A program made the translations under genes and the position numbers. The notes under the pieces are model-generated. The model did not search any database, had not been told where the DNA came from, and saw nothing but the letters and a program-made list of their open reading frames with translations. From Thioalkalivibrio thiocyanoxidans ARh2 (GTDB lineage: Bacteria; Pseudomonadota; Gammaproteobacteria; Ectothiorhodospirales; Ectothiorhodospiraceae): DNA of 47,348 nucleotides. Location: NCBI RefSeq assembly GCF_000385215.1, contig NZ_ARQK01000035.1, positions 1 to 47,348 on the forward strand, given 5' to 3'. This document shows positions 1 to 9,404 of the stretch, piece by piece (within the stretch, counting starts at the first letter, position 1; each line of letters starts with the position of its first letter).

Positions 1-1595
1 CCGCCGCAGGCGAGCGCATCCTCGCCGCAGGCGGCAACGCGTTCGATGCCGCCGTTGCCGTGACGGCTGCCCTGGGCGTGGTTGAGCCCTATGGCTCCGG
101 TCTGGGCGGGGGTGGTTTTTTCCTGCTCTTTGAGGCGGAGAATGACCGCAGCGTGATGCTGGACGCCCGCGAGACGGCGCCGGGCGAGGCACATCGTGAC
201 ATGTACCTGGACGACGATGGCGAGGTGGTCGAGGGCCTGTCGCTCGACGGTGTGCTTGCCGCTGGAATCCCCGGTATGCCAGCGGGCCTCGACCACCTGT
301 CCCGCCAGTACGGCAGCCTCGCGCTCGGCGATACGCTGGAGCCGGCGATTCGCCTGGCCGAGGATGGGGTCGAGGTGGGCGGACGCTATAACCAGATGGC
401 GAGTTTCCGCCACCGGGCGCTGCGTAATGGCGCCGACGCCGCGCAGATCTTTCTCGACAACGGGGCTGTGCCGGATGCGGGTATGCGCCTGGTGCAGCCG
501 GATCTGGCCGACACCCTGCGACGCCTGGCCGAAGAGGGCCGCGACGGCTTCTATACCGGGGCCTTGGCCGAGCGGCTGGTCGACGGGGTGCGCGAAGCAG
601 GCGGTATCTGGACGCTGGACGACCTGGCGGACTACGAGGTCGTCGAACGCGACCCCATTCACATCGAGTATCGCGGTGCGCGGATCACCACCGCCTCGCC
701 GCCGTCTTCGGGTGGCGTTGCCCTGGGGCAGATCCTGAACATCCTGTCGTTCTATGACCTCGACGAGCTGGCCCCGGACCTGCGGGCGCACCTGACCATC
801 GAGGCCATGCGTCGCGCCTACCGCGACCGTGCCGAGTATCTCGGTGACCCGGACCACGTCGACATGCCGCTGGAGCGGCTGCTGTCGCGCGACTACGCGG
901 CCGGGTTGCGCGCGACCATCCACCCGGACGAGGCCACACCCAGCCGCTACCTGCCGCTATCGGTGGACCCGCAGGCCGATGTCCCGGACCCGGCGCAGGC
1001 CGCCGAGAGCCCGGAGACGACCCATTTCTCCGTGATCGACGCCGACGGCAACCGTGTGGCCGCGACACTGACGCTGAACTACCCGTTCGGCTCCGGCTAT
1101 GTCGTGCCCGGCACCGGGGTCCTGCTGAACAACGAGATGGACGACTTCTCGGCCAAGCCGGGCGAACCCAATGCCTACGGCCTGATCGGCTTCGAGGCCA
1201 ACGCGATTGCCCCGTATCGGCGGCCCCTGTCGAGCATGAGCCCGACCTTTGTCGAGACCGACGATCGTGTGGCGATCCTGGGAACCCCGGGCGGCAGCCG
1301 CATCATCACCATGGTGCTGCACGGCATCCTGGGTGTGGTGGAGGGCCTGGATGCGGAGGCGATCGTGGAGCAGCCGCGCTATCACCACCAGTACCTGCCA
1401 GATCGCGTGGAACACGAGACCAGTGCCTTCGACATGGAGACGCGCGGGCAACTGGTCGCGCGGGGCCACCGCCTGGTGCCGCAGGTACGCCCATTTGGTG
1501 ACATGCAGGCGATCCTGTGGCATCGCGATGACGGGCGCCTCGAGGCGGCCTCCGATCCACGGGGCGAGGGCGGCGCCCGCGTGCTGTCCGAATAG
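1..1595 (+). CDS. ggt: Gamma-glutamyltransferase (partial, 5' end outside window)
   Basis: This is an Ntn-hydrolase that cleaves the gamma-glutamyl bond of glutathione and related compounds, usually in the periplasm. The reading frame is open from base 3, and the first visible residues give the family's GGNAFDAAVA stretch, so the true start and any signal peptide lie left of the window. About 530 residues are visible, against 550-580 for the family. The autoprocessing site is clear: the ETTHFS motif (codons 1014-1031) places the catalytic, new N-terminal threonine of the small subunit at 1017-1019. The glycine-rich PGGSRI segment near 1290 is also family-typical. The GTG at base 60 is an internal codon, not a start. 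The gene is convergent with rpsT, with a hairpin between them. Confidence 0.93.
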   Translation, partial: AAGERILAAGGNAFDAAVAVTAALGVVEPYGSGLGGGGFFLLFEAENDRSVMLDARETAPGEAHRDMYLDDDGEVVEGLSLDGVLAAGIPGMPAGLDHLSRQYGSLALGDTLEPAIRLAEDGVEVGGRYNQMASFRHRALRNGADAAQIFLDNGAVPDAGMRLVQPDLADTLRRLAEEGRDGFYTGALAERLVDGVREAGGIWTLDDLADYEVVERDPIHIEYRGARITTASPPSSGGVALGQILNILSFYDLDELAPDLRAHLTIEAMRRAYRDRAEYLGDPDHVDMPLERLLSRDYAAGLRATIHPDEATPSRYLPLSVDPQADVPDPAQAAESPETTHFSVIDADGNRVAATLTLNYPFGSGYVVPGTGVLLNNEMDDFSAKPGEPNAYGLIGFEANAIAPYRRPLSSMSPTFVETDDRVAILGTPGGSRIITMVLHGILGVVEGLDAEAIVEQPRYHHQYLPDRVEHETSAFDMETRGQLVARGHRLVPQVRPFGDMQAILWHRDDGRLEAASDPRGEGGARVLSE

Positions 1596-1643
1596 TTCTC
1601 CATTCGCGTCCAGCTGCCTGGCCGGATGTCCACGCACGCAAAA

Positions 1644-1713
1644 AGCCGCGCCTGGATCATCTCCGGGCGCGGCTCTATTGCGTGCGATCCGGTTCGGGGC
1701 CAGGCCCCGAACC
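1644..1713 (-). terminator. Hairpin terminator pair downstream of rpsT
   Basis: Two hairpins sit between the convergent ggt and rpsT genes. The distal one pairs 1645-1652 with 1666-1673 (GCCGCGCC/GGCGCGGC, with further inner pairs). On the minus strand it is followed by a T-run (plus-strand A-run at 1640-1644), so it fits intrinsic termination of rpsT. The proximal one, 1691-1701 with 1703-1713, is a perfect GGTTCGGGGCC inverted repeat without a T-run and may act on ggt or as a processing site. Confidence 0.75.
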
Positions 1714-1724
1714 GTCAGGGGCAG

Positions 1725-1994
1725 TTAGCCCTGGGCCAGATCGCGGATACGGGCGTTCAGGCGGCTCTTGTGGCGGGCCGCCTTGTTCCGGTGGATCAGC
1801 CCCTTGCTCACGGTCGCGTCGATGACCGGCACGGCCTTCTTGTAGGCCTCGCTGGCTGCCTGGGCATCACCCTGCTGCAGCGGCTTCAGTACGGCCTTCA
1901 TGGCCGTGCGGAAACGGGAGCGCAGCGCCACGTTGTGAGCGCGATTCTTGACCGCCTGACGGGCCCGCTTACGGGCAGAAGCAATATTCGCCAA
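1725..1994 (-). CDS. rpsT: 30S ribosomal protein S20
   Basis: S20 is a small basic primary binder of 16S rRNA in the 30S subunit. The 89-residue product has the typical N-terminus (MANIASARKRARQ), a conserved AHN...R.K core and the normal family length. The initiation codon is TTG (plus strand CAA at 1992-1994), as in the UUG-started rpsT of enteric bacteria. A GAGGGA ribosome-binding site lies just upstream. The non-AUG start fits the known translational self-limitation of S20. Its own promoter and terminator are visible, so it is probably monocistronic. Confidence 0.97.
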   Translation of the reverse strand: MANIASARKRARQAVKNRAHNVALRSRFRTAMKAVLKPLQQGDAQAASEAYKKAVPVIDATVSKGLIHRNKAARHKSRLNARIRDLAQG

Positions 1995-2041
1995 AGTACT
2001 TCCCTCGCGTTGACTTCGCTAGGTTCTGGAAAAGGCGGCAG

Positions 2042-2070
2042 AGCATACCGCTGGCCCCGGTTCGCGTCAA
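2042..2070 (-). promoter_or_regulatory. Sigma-70 promoter of rpsT
   Basis: On the minus strand, TTGACG (plus 2065-2070) and TATGCT (plus 2042-2047) are separated by exactly 17 bases, a good housekeeping promoter about 50 bp upstream of the rpsT start codon. This is a consensus match by eye. Confidence 0.72.
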
Positions 2071-2155
2071 CCTTGGGGCCCTGGTCCCATGGATGGCATC
2101 GCCGGGAAGCGGCGTCTACTGTATAAGGCAAGACCAACCCACAAGGAGAACCACG

Positions 2156-2686
2156 ATGTTTCCGCTCTCCCGCGCCCTTCGAGTTGCCCCCCTGCCCGGT
2201 TTCACGATGGCCCTGATGCTGACAGGCCTGCTGTTCGCCGCGCTGGCGTTCACGCCCCGCGCCGAGGCCATGGAACCCGAGGCCAAGGTGGTATATCACG
2301 CTGATTTCGAGGACCCCCGGCGCTTCTCCGCGATGCTGACCAGCATCAACAACATGATGACGCACTACCAGAACGAGTTCATGGATGTGGACGTGCGCAT
2401 CGTGTTCGTGGCGCACGGCATTCGCTTCCTGACGGATGACGACCTGGAAGGCTCGCCCTTCGAGGCCGACGAGGAGCTCAAGGAGCAGCGCGACGAACTG
2501 CGTGGCCGGCTGTCCAGCCTCGTCAGCACCCATGGCGTGCAGCTGGAGCTGTGCGAGATCACCCGCAGCCAGATCGGTCTCGACGAAGACCTGGTGTATG
2601 ACAACGTCGAGTTTGTACCCTCGGGCGTGGTGCGCATCGCCGAGCTCCAGAACGAGAAGGGATTCGCCTACCTCAAGATCGAGTGA
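2156..2686 (+). CDS. Secreted DsrE-family protein
   Basis: A 176-residue protein with an N-terminal hydrophobic signal segment (about residues 17-40, ending near ALAFTPRAEAM), followed by a DsrE/DsrF-like fold. It starts the mature part with KVVYHADFEDPRRF and ends with the family-like VPSGVVRIAELQ...GFAYLKI pattern. One cysteine is in the mature part (ELCEITRS), at the position where related proteins carry a putative sulfur-carrying cysteine. The start at 2156 is chosen because AAGGAG lies 7 bases upstream; an in-frame ATG at 2093 has no such site. A TATAAG box at 2122-2127 may be the -10. A terminator follows directly, so it appears to be a single-gene unit. A role in sulfur trafficking is suggested by family and organism, not shown. 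Confidence 0.75.
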   Translation: MFPLSRALRVAPLPGFTMALMLTGLLFAALAFTPRAEAMEPEAKVVYHADFEDPRRFSAMLTSINNMMTHYQNEFMDVDVRIVFVAHGIRFLTDDDLEGSPFEADEELKEQRDELRGRLSSLVSTHGVQLELCEITRSQIGLDEDLVYDNVEFVPSGVVRIAELQNEKGFAYLKIE

Positions 2687-2710
2687 TCGGTCCTGCAGTC
2701 CGTAACCCGA

Positions 2711-2734
2711 AGCCCCGCCTCGGCGGGGCTTTTT
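2711..2734 (+). terminator. Intrinsic terminator after the DsrE-like gene
   Basis: AGCCCCGCC (2711-2719) pairs perfectly with GGCGGGGCT (2722-2730), followed by a run of T. It lies 25 bases after the stop codon and runs up to the stop codon of the convergent uvrD. There is no T-run on the uvrD side, so it looks one-directional. Confidence 0.9.
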
Positions 2735-4946
2735 AGTGCTGGCCTAGGACCTCGAGCTTGGCGAAGCCTAACACCAGCCACTTGGATCCGGCGTGGGCGA
2801 AGTTCACCTGCACCCGCGCCGAGTTGCCGGAACCCTCGAACTGGGTGATCAAGCCCTCGCCGAACTTCGCGTGGTGCACGCGGGCACCGATGGACAGACC
2901 ATTGTCGCGGGCCGAGGCATCCGCGGTATCCAATGATCCGAAGCCTGCGGTGCGCTGGCGGCTGGCCGCGAAGCGCCCTGCGCCATATGGCGAGGCCTGC
3001 GGGCGCAGCACCTCCAGCGCATCTTCCGGGATCTCGTTGATGAAGCGCGAGGCGACGTTGTAGGACTCGCGGCCGTACAGGCGCCGGGTCTCGGCATGGA
3101 TCAGGTACAGCTCCTGCTCCGCGCGGGTCATGCCGACGTAGGCCAGGCGGCGTTCTTCCTCCAGCCGCCCCGGCTCCTCCAGCGAACGCGCGTTCGGGAA
3201 CAGCCCCTCCTCCAGGCCGGTCAGGAAGACCAGCGGGAACTCCAGTCCCTTGGCGGAATGCAGGGTCATCATCTGCACCGCGTCCTCGTGCGGGTCGGCC
3301 GCGCCCTCGCCGGCCTCCAGCGCGGCGTGGGCGAGGAACTCGGTCAGGCGATTGCCCTCACCTTCCTCGCTCTCGGCGGTGGGTTCCATGTCGAAGGCGC
3401 GCGCCGCGCCCACCAATTCGTCCAGGTTCTCCAGACGCGCCTCGCCGCGCTCGCCCTTTTCCTTCTTGTAGTGCTCGCGCAGCTGGGCGCGCTCGATCGC
3501 CTGCTCCACCTGATCGGCCAGCGGCTGACGCGGCAGCTCCTGCTGCAGGGTTTGGATCAGCTGCAAGAAGCCGGCAACCGCATTGCGCGCGCGCCCGGGC
3601 AGGGCGTCGGCGTCGACCGCATGGGCTGCTGCCTGGAGCAGGCTGGTGTTCGCTGCCTGGGCCGCCTGTCGCAGCCCCTCCAGGGTCTTTTCGCCGATCC
3701 CGCGCGGCGGCTGGTTGACCACGCGCAGGAAGGCGGCGTCGTCATCACCGTTGCCGGCCAGGCGCAGGTAGGCCAGGGCGTCGCGGATCTCCTGGCGCTC
3801 GAAAAAGCGCAGGCCGCCGTAGACGCGATAGGGCATACGCCGACCAATAAAGGTCTCCTCCAGCACACGCGACTGGGCGTTGGAGCGATACAGCACCGCG
3901 CACTCGCGGTACAGCCCGCCCTGGTCCACGTGGCGGGCGATGGTCTCGGCGACGAAGCGCGCCTCTTCCTGCTCGTTCAACGCGGTGTACAGGCGCACCG
4001 GGGCGCCCTCCTTGTCCTCGGTCCACAGCTCCTTGCCGAGGCGGCCGGCGTTGTGGCGGATCAGCGCATTGGCGGCGTTCAGGATGTTGGCGCTGGAGCG
4101 GTAGTTCTGCTCCAGGCGCACGACCTGGGTGCCCGGGTAGTCCTTCTGGAAGTGCTGGATGTTCTCGATCTTCGCGCCGCGCCAGCCGTAGATGGACTGG
4201 TCGTCGTCGCCGACCGCGAATACCGGGCTGTCGCCGGCCAGCAGGCGCAGCCAGGCGTACTGGATGTCGTTGGTGTCCTGGAACTCGTCGACCAGTACAT
4301 GGCGAAAACGCGTGCGGTAGTGCTCCAGCAGGGCCTTGTTGTCGCGCAGCAGCTCCAGCGAGCGCAGCATCAGCTCGGCGAAGTCCACCACCCCGGCACG
4401 CTCGCAGGCCTGCTGGTAGGTGGTGTAAATGCGCACCCACTGGCGCGCGACGGGGTCACCGGTATCCGGCAGGTGTTCCGGGCGCGAGCCCTCGTCCTTG
4501 CGCGCGTTGATGTACCACTGCGCCTGTTTCGGCGGCCAGCGCGCCTCGTCCAGCTCCAGGCCGCGCAGCACGCGCTTGACCATACGCAGCTGGTCGTCGG
4601 AGTCGAGGATCTGGAAGCCCTGCGGCAGCCGCGCGTCCTGCCAGTGCTGGCGTAGCAGGCGGTGGGCCAGCCCGTGGAAGGTGCCGACCCACAGCCCGGT
4701 GGCCGGGTGGCCCAGCAGCGCCTCGATGCGCCCGCGCATCTCGGCCGCCGCCTTGTTGGTGAAGGTAACCGCCAGCAGGCTGTGCGGGGCCACGCCCTCC
4801 ACGCCGATCAGCCAGGCGATACGGTGCACCAGCACGCGGGTCTTGCCGGAGCCGGCGCCGGCCAGCACCAGCAGGGGTTGTGGCGGGGCGGCCACGGCCT
4901 CGCGCTGGGCCGGGTTCAGGGAATCGAGCAGAGGGGAGACATCCAT
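2733..4946 (-). CDS. uvrD: DNA helicase II UvrD (superfamily 1A)
   Basis: An ATP-driven 3'-5' helicase for nucleotide-excision repair and mismatch repair. The 737-residue product shows all SF1A motifs in order: Walker A GAGSGKT at residues 30-36, TFTNKAA, DEFQDTN (motif II), GDDDQSIYGWRGA (III), RLEQNYRSS (IV), TLHSAKGLEFP (V) and RRLAYVGMTRA (VI). The C-terminal 60 residues (GARVHHAKFGEG...KWLVLGFAKLEVL) match the small Tudor-like domain that UvrD/PcrA uses to bind RNA polymerase. The frame stays open far upstream, but MDVSPLLDSLNPAQREAV at 4946 is the recognisable family N-terminus; the upstream extension is antisense to sucA and not real. It is divergent from sucA across a 177-bp gap. Confidence 0.95.
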   Translation of the reverse strand: MDVSPLLDSLNPAQREAVAAPPQPLLVLAGAGSGKTRVLVHRIAWLIGVEGVAPHSLLAVTFTNKAAAEMRGRIEALLGHPATGLWVGTFHGLAHRLLRQHWQDARLPQGFQILDSDDQLRMVKRVLRGLELDEARWPPKQAQWYINARKDEGSRPEHLPDTGDPVARQWVRIYTTYQQACERAGVVDFAELMLRSLELLRDNKALLEHYRTRFRHVLVDEFQDTNDIQYAWLRLLAGDSPVFAVGDDDQSIYGWRGAKIENIQHFQKDYPGTQVVRLEQNYRSSANILNAANALIRHNAGRLGKELWTEDKEGAPVRLYTALNEQEEARFVAETIARHVDQGGLYRECAVLYRSNAQSRVLEETFIGRRMPYRVYGGLRFFERQEIRDALAYLRLAGNGDDDAAFLRVVNQPPRGIGEKTLEGLRQAAQAANTSLLQAAAHAVDADALPGRARNAVAGFLQLIQTLQQELPRQPLADQVEQAIERAQLREHYKKEKGERGEARLENLDELVGAARAFDMEPTAESEEGEGNRLTEFLAHAALEAGEGAADPHEDAVQMMTLHSAKGLEFPLVFLTGLEEGLFPNARSLEEPGRLEEERRLAYVGMTRAEQELYLIHAETRRLYGRESYNVASRFINEIPEDALEVLRPQASPYGAGRFAASRQRTAGFGSLDTADASARDNGLSIGARVHHAKFGEGLITQFEGSGNSARVQVNFAHAGSKWLVLGFAKLEVLGQH

Positions 4947-5123
4947 GCGCGAATGGTAGGGAAACCGGTCCGGAATCGCACGTTCAGCACGCGGGACGTG
5001 TGCCTTCCGCCGCGCAAACGCGCTACTCTCGGTCACAGCCGTCATCGGCCCTGCGCGGGGAACCTCGCCGCCGAGACGAGTCCCAAGTAGTAACACCGAG
5101 CACGCACTATCGGACCATCGCGA

Positions 5124-7922
5124 ATGAACGACATGCCCTCGCTGCACCGGCTGGATACGCCGGTCTCCGGACAGGAATTGCACCCGGACAACCTGTTTTT
5201 TGCCGAGACCCTGCTGGAACGCTACCGCGAGGACCCGGAGTCGGTTCCGCCGGCATGGGCCGACTACTTCCGTTCGCTGGAGGGCGCGCCGCGCCGGGAG
5301 CGCCGGCGCTCCATGGACCGCCCGGACCTCGCTCACGAGCAGCTGCAGATTCGTGTGCTGCAGTTCATCAACTCGTATCGCTACCTCGGCCATTTCGGGG
5401 CACGCCTGGACCCACTGGAGCGGGAGGCTCCGGAGCCTCCCGTGGAGCTGAGCAGGGAGTACCATGGGCTGGACCGAGTCGGTCCGGATATCCTGTTCGA
5501 TCCCGGCTCCCTGTTCATCGAGGGGCCTGTTTCCCTGGACACGATCGAGCGGGTGCTGCACGAGACGTACTGCGCGAGTATCGGCGCCGAGTACATGCAC
5601 ATCGCGGCGACCGAGGAAAAGCGCTGGCTGCAGAAGCGTCTGGAATCGGCCCATGGCCACTTCGGCTTTGACGACAAGACGCGACTGGCGATCCTTGAGC
5701 GCCTGATCGCGGCCGAAGGGATGGAACGCTATCTGCACCGACGCTATGTCGGACAGAAGCGCTTTTCCCTCGAGGGCGCGGAGAGCCTGATCCCGCTGCT
5801 GAATGCGCTGGTCCAGCGCGGTGGCGCTGGCGGGCTGCAGGAGATCGTACTTGGCATGGCGCATCGTGGGCGCCTGAATGTGCTGATCAACCTCTTCGGC
5901 AAGGCCCCTTCCGAGCTGGCCGACGAATTCGAGGGGCGCCCTCGCGACGACCGCGGCACCGGCGACGTCAAGTATCACATGGGCTTTTCCTCGAATGTCG
6001 AGACGCCCGGTGGTCCGATCCACCTGGCGCTGGCATTCAACCCCTCGCATCTGGAGATCGTGACACCCGTGGTCGAGGGCTCGGTGCGCGCCCGCCAGGT
6101 GCGAGTCGGCGACCGCAGGGGCAACCGGGTCATGCCCGTGGTGATCCACGGCGATGCCGCGTTCGCCGGACAGGGCGTGGTCATGGAGACCCTGAACATG
6201 TCCCAGACCCGGGGGTTCTCCACCAAGGGCACGGTGCACGTGGTGGTGAACAACCAGATCGGGTTTACCACTTCGACCCTGAAGGACGCTCGTTCGACGC
6301 ACTACGCGACCGATGTCGCCAAGATGGTGAATGCACCGATTCTGCACGTGAACGGCGACGATCCCGAGGCCGTGGTCTTCGTCACCCAGGTCGCGCTGGA
6401 CTACCGCATGCGCTTCGGCAAGGACGTGGTGATCGATCTCGTCTGCTACCGCCGCCAGGGTCATAACGAGGCCGACGAGCCGGCCGCCACGCAGCCCCAC
6501 ATGTACCGCCGCATTCGCGACCTGCCGACCACACGCGAGCTCTACGCGCGCACGCTGATCGAGGCCGGGCTGACGGAAGAAAAGGCCCAGGATGAGGCGG
6601 TCGAGGCCTATCGAAACCGACTGGAAGCTGGCGAGCCGGTGGCCCTGGCCCTGCACGAGGACGGGCATGGCAGCACGACCAACTGGGGGCCGTACCTGCA
6701 CCAGACCTGGGACCAGGATGTGGAGACCGGTGTGGCCGCCGACCGGCTATCGCGCATGCTCGACCAGCTGTCGACCCCACCCGAGGGCTTTCAAGTCCAT
6801 CCGCGCGTGCAGAAGGTCCTCGATACCCGCCGCGCGATGGCCGCGGGCGAGCAGCCGCTGGACTGGGGCGCGGCCGAGACGCTCGCCTACGGGGCGCTGA
6901 TCCAGGACGGCTATCGCATTCGCCTGTCCGGGCAGGATTCCGGGCGCGGGACGTTCTTCCACCGCCATGCGGTGCTGCACGACCAGGAGACCGGGAAGGC
7001 ACTGGTGCCGCTGCGTCAGCTGGATCCGGATCATCCGCGCTTCTTGATCATCGATTCGCTGCTGTCCGAGGAGGGCGTACTTGCCTTCGAGTACGGCTAC
7101 GCGACTGCCGCACCAGAGGCACTGGTGATCTGGGAGGCGCAGTTCGGCGACTTCGTGAACGGTGCCCAGGTGGTGATCGACCAGTTCATCTCCTCTGGCG
7201 AACAGAAGTGGGGCCGTCTGTGCGGGCTGACGCTGCTGCTTCCTCACGGTTACGAAGGCCAGGGCCCGGAGCATTCCTCGGCCCGGCCCGAGCGCTTCCT
7301 GCAGCTGGCCGCGCAGGAAAACATGCAGGTCTGCGTACCAACCACGCCTGCGCAGATCTTCCATCTGCTACGCCGCCAGATGGTGCGTCCGTACCGCAAA
7401 CCGCTGGTCGTGATGACGCCAAAGAGCCTGCTGCGGCATCAGGACGCCGTCTCCGATCTCGAGGCGCTGGCGCATGGGCAGTACCAGACCGTGATCGACG
7501 ATGCGCGCATCGAGGATCCCCAGACCGTCAAGCGCGTGCTGCTGACCAGCGGCCGTATCTACTATGACCTGGCCGCCCGCCAGTCCGAGGGCGGCCACCG
7601 CGATGTCGTCATCCTGCGTCTGGAACAGTGCTACCCGTTTCCCGAGGCGCGCCTGACCGAATTGCTCGGGCGCTATCCGCACGCAGAGGAGTTCGTCTGG
7701 GTGCAGGACGAACCGGAGAACCAGGGGTATCTGCCGTTTGTCGCCCCGCGCATCAACCCGTTGCTGGCGGTGCGCGGCCAGACGCTGCATGCGGTTGCGC
7801 GCCCTCCGGCCGCCGCGCCAGCGGTTGGTTATCCGGAGGTCCACAAGGCGCAGCTGAAGGATCTGCTCGAGCGGGCGTTCGGGCCGATCAGCTCGCGCGA
7901 CACCCCGCACCCAACGCCCTGA
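5124..7922 (+). CDS. sucA: 2-oxoglutarate dehydrogenase E1 component
   Basis: The thiamine-diphosphate-dependent decarboxylase of the TCA-cycle 2-oxoglutarate dehydrogenase complex. The 932-residue length equals that of the enterobacterial enzyme. The N-terminal region has the short E1o motif ([16 protein letters not shown]). Later come [11 protein letters not shown], the [12 protein letters not shown] segment of the ThDP site, and [10 protein letters not shown]; the C-terminal transketolase-like half includes [18 protein letters not shown]. The start at 5124 has only a weak ribosome-binding site, but no better in-frame start is seen. sucB follows 34 bp downstream, so the two genes are one transcription unit. 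In an obligate chemolithotroph the complex could be minor or absent, so its presence says something about carbon metabolism here. Confidence 0.95.
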   Translation: MNDMPSLHRLDTPVSGQELHPDNLFFAETLLERYREDPESVPPAWADYFRSLEGAPRRERRRSMDRPDLAHEQLQIRVLQFINSYRYLGHFGARLDPLEREAPEPPVELSREYHGLDRVGPDILFDPGSLFIEGPVSLDTIERVLHETYCASIGAEYMHIAATEEKRWLQKRLESAHGHFGFDDKTRLAILERLIAAEGMERYLHRRYVGQKRFSLEGAESLIPLLNALVQRGGAGGLQEIVLGMAHRGRLNVLINLFGKAPSELADEFEGRPRDDRGTGDVKYHMGFSSNVETPGGPIHLALAFNPSHLEIVTPVVEGSVRARQVRVGDRRGNRVMPVVIHGDAAFAGQGVVMETLNMSQTRGFSTKGTVHVVVNNQIGFTTSTLKDARSTHYATDVAKMVNAPILHVNGDDPEAVVFVTQVALDYRMRFGKDVVIDLVCYRRQGHNEADEPAATQPHMYRRIRDLPTTRELYARTLIEAGLTEEKAQDEAVEAYRNRLEAGEPVALALHEDGHGSTTNWGPYLHQTWDQDVETGVAADRLSRMLDQLSTPPEGFQVHPRVQKVLDTRRAMAAGEQPLDWGAAETLAYGALIQDGYRIRLSGQDSGRGTFFHRHAVLHDQETGKALVPLRQLDPDHPRFLIIDSLLSEEGVLAFEYGYATAAPEALVIWEAQFGDFVNGAQVVIDQFISSGEQKWGRLCGLTLLLPHGYEGQGPEHSSARPERFLQLAAQENMQVCVPTTPAQIFHLLRRQMVRPYRKPLVVMTPKSLLRHQDAVSDLEALAHGQYQTVIDDARIEDPQTVKRVLLTSGRIYYDLAARQSEGGHRDVVILRLEQCYPFPEARLTELLGRYPHAEEFVWVQDEPENQGYLPFVAPRINPLLAVRGQTLHAVARPPAAAPAVGYPEVHKAQLKDLLERAFGPISSRDTPHPTP

Positions 7923-7956
7923 ACACAGAAACCAACGCACAGCACAAGGAAGCGAG

Positions 7957-9258
7957 ATGGCATCCGACCTTACCCCGATCGAGGTCCCCGAACTCCCGGA
8001 GTCCGTCGCGGATGCGACCGTGGTCGCCCTGCACAAGAAGGCGGGTGACACGGTCAAGCGCGATGAATTGATCGCCGAGCTCGAGACCGACAAGGTCGTG
8101 CTCGAGGTCTCCGCCCCATCTGCGGGCACCTTGACGGCACTGGAGGTCAGCGAGGGCGACGTCGTGAAGGCCGATGCGGTGATCGGCTATCTGGGCGCGT
8201 CCGACCAAGCGGACGAAAATGATATCGACGTCGAGGAAGAGGTGCCTGCGGCTCCCGCACCGTCCTCTGATGACTCCGGGGAGGCACCCGGACAGCCTGC
8301 CCGGCCCGAGGAGGATGCCCCGGCCCGCGACACGGCCACCGGTGCGCCCGGTCGCGCCTCCGGCAACGCACCGCCTCCCAGTCCCGCCGTGCGACGCCTG
8401 CTGCAGGAGGCCGGGATCAAGGCCGAAGACGTCGAAGGCACAGGCGAGGACGGCCGCATCCTGCGCGAGGATGTCGAGCGCGAGCAGGCGGCTCGATCGA
8501 GCCGTGGCGACAAATCTCCTTCGGGGTCGCCTCCCGGGCGCGAGCCGGCACCGTCCACAGGCGGCATCGAACGCGTTCCGATGACGCGTCTGCGCGCACG
8601 CATCGCCGAGCGGCTGCTGGAGGCCAAGCAGTCCACCGCGATGCTGACGACCTTCAACGAGATCGACATGTCCGCGGCGATGGACCTGCGCGCGCGCTAC
8701 AAGGAGACCTTCGAGAAACGCCACTCGATCAAGCTGGGCTTCATGGGCCTGTTCGTGGCCGCCGCCAGTCGCGCGCTGGAGCGCTTCCCGATCATCAACG
8801 CCGCGCTGGATGGCGAGGAGATCGTGTATCACCACTACAGCGACATCGGCATCGCCGTGTCCTCGCCGCGCGGTCTGGTGGTGCCGGTGCTGCGCGATAC
8901 CGGCAACGCCAGCGTGGCCGACATCGAGCGGCGCATCTGCGACTTCGCCGAGCGCGCCCGCGACGGCAAGCTGGATATCGACGAACTGCGCGGCGGCACC
9001 TTCACGATCACCAACGGCGGGGTGTTCGGTTCGCTACTCTCCACCCCGATCGTGAACCCGCCGCAGAGCGCGATACTGGGAATGCATACGATCAAGGAAC
9101 GTCCCGTTGCGGTAGACGGCGAGGTCGTGATCCGGCCGATGATGTACGTCGCCCTCTCCTACGACCACCGCCTGGTCGACGGGGCCGACGCCGTGCGCTT
9201 CCTGGTCGCGATCAAGGACGCAATCGAGGACCCGGCGCGCCTGCTCCTCGACGTCTGA
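7957..9258 (+). CDS. sucB: Dihydrolipoyl succinyltransferase (E2 of 2-oxoglutarate dehydrogenase)
   Basis: The core acyltransferase of the same complex, 433 residues. Domains in order: a lipoyl domain with the modified lysine K46 in [11 protein letters not shown], an Ala/Pro/acid-rich linker (about 85-130), a peripheral subunit-binding domain ([15 protein letters not shown]...DGRILREDV, about 131-168), and the catalytic domain ending in SYDHRLVDG with the active-site histidine near residue 404. AAGGAAG precedes the ATG. The usual third gene lpd (E3) does not follow; instead there is an inverted REP pair and then the convergent ubiB, so E3 must come from another locus. Confidence 0.95.
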   Translation: MASDLTPIEVPELPESVADATVVALHKKAGDTVKRDELIAELETDKVVLEVSAPSAGTLTALEVSEGDVVKADAVIGYLGASDQADENDIDVEEEVPAAPAPSSDDSGEAPGQPARPEEDAPARDTATGAPGRASGNAPPPSPAVRRLLQEAGIKAEDVEGTGEDGRILREDVEREQAARSSRGDKSPSGSPPGREPAPSTGGIERVPMTRLRARIAERLLEAKQSTAMLTTFNEIDMSAAMDLRARYKETFEKRHSIKLGFMGLFVAAASRALERFPIINAALDGEEIVYHHYSDIGIAVSSPRGLVVPVLRDTGNASVADIERRICDFAERARDGKLDIDELRGGTFTITNGGVFGSLLSTPIVNPPQSAILGMHTIKERPVAVDGEVVIRPMMYVALSYDHRLVDGADAVRFLVAIKDAIEDPARLLLDV

Positions 9259-9281
9259 CCCCGCCCGCCCCGGACCGCCCC

Positions 9282-9355
9282 CTGTAGGAGGCCAGCCCTC
9301 TGGCCGATAGCGACTTATCCAACGCCCCATCGGCCAGAGGGCTGGCCTCCTACAG
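9282..9355. repeat. REPIN-like element: two inverted REP units
   Basis: A perfect 27-bp inverted repeat (9282-9308 against 9329-9355) with a 20-bp spacer. Each arm has the anatomy of a REP sequence: a GTAG tetranucleotide (9284-9287) next to a short hairpin, GGCCAG-CCCT-CTGGCC (9290-9305). Two such units in mirror orientation make a REPIN, a non-autonomous element mobilised by a RAYT transposase in other gammaproteobacteria. It lies between the convergent sucB and ubiB and could also serve as a bidirectional transcription stop or mRNA stabiliser. No RAYT gene is present in the window. Confidence 0.8.
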
Positions 9356-9404
9356 TCGGCACCGACACGGCCCGTGACCGAACGGGCGAGTCGACTCGTG
9401 GCGT

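Noticed and set aside
3096-4655. 519-residue open frame on the plus strand opposite uvrD
   Set aside because: A GC-rich mirror frame of uvrD: Leu/Gln/Val-rich low-complexity product, no ribosome-binding site and no family pattern.
4947-6701. In-frame upstream extension of uvrD (about 585 more residues)
   Set aside because: It is antisense to sucA, has no UvrD-family sequence, and the MDVSPLLDSLNPAQREAV start is the normal N-terminus.
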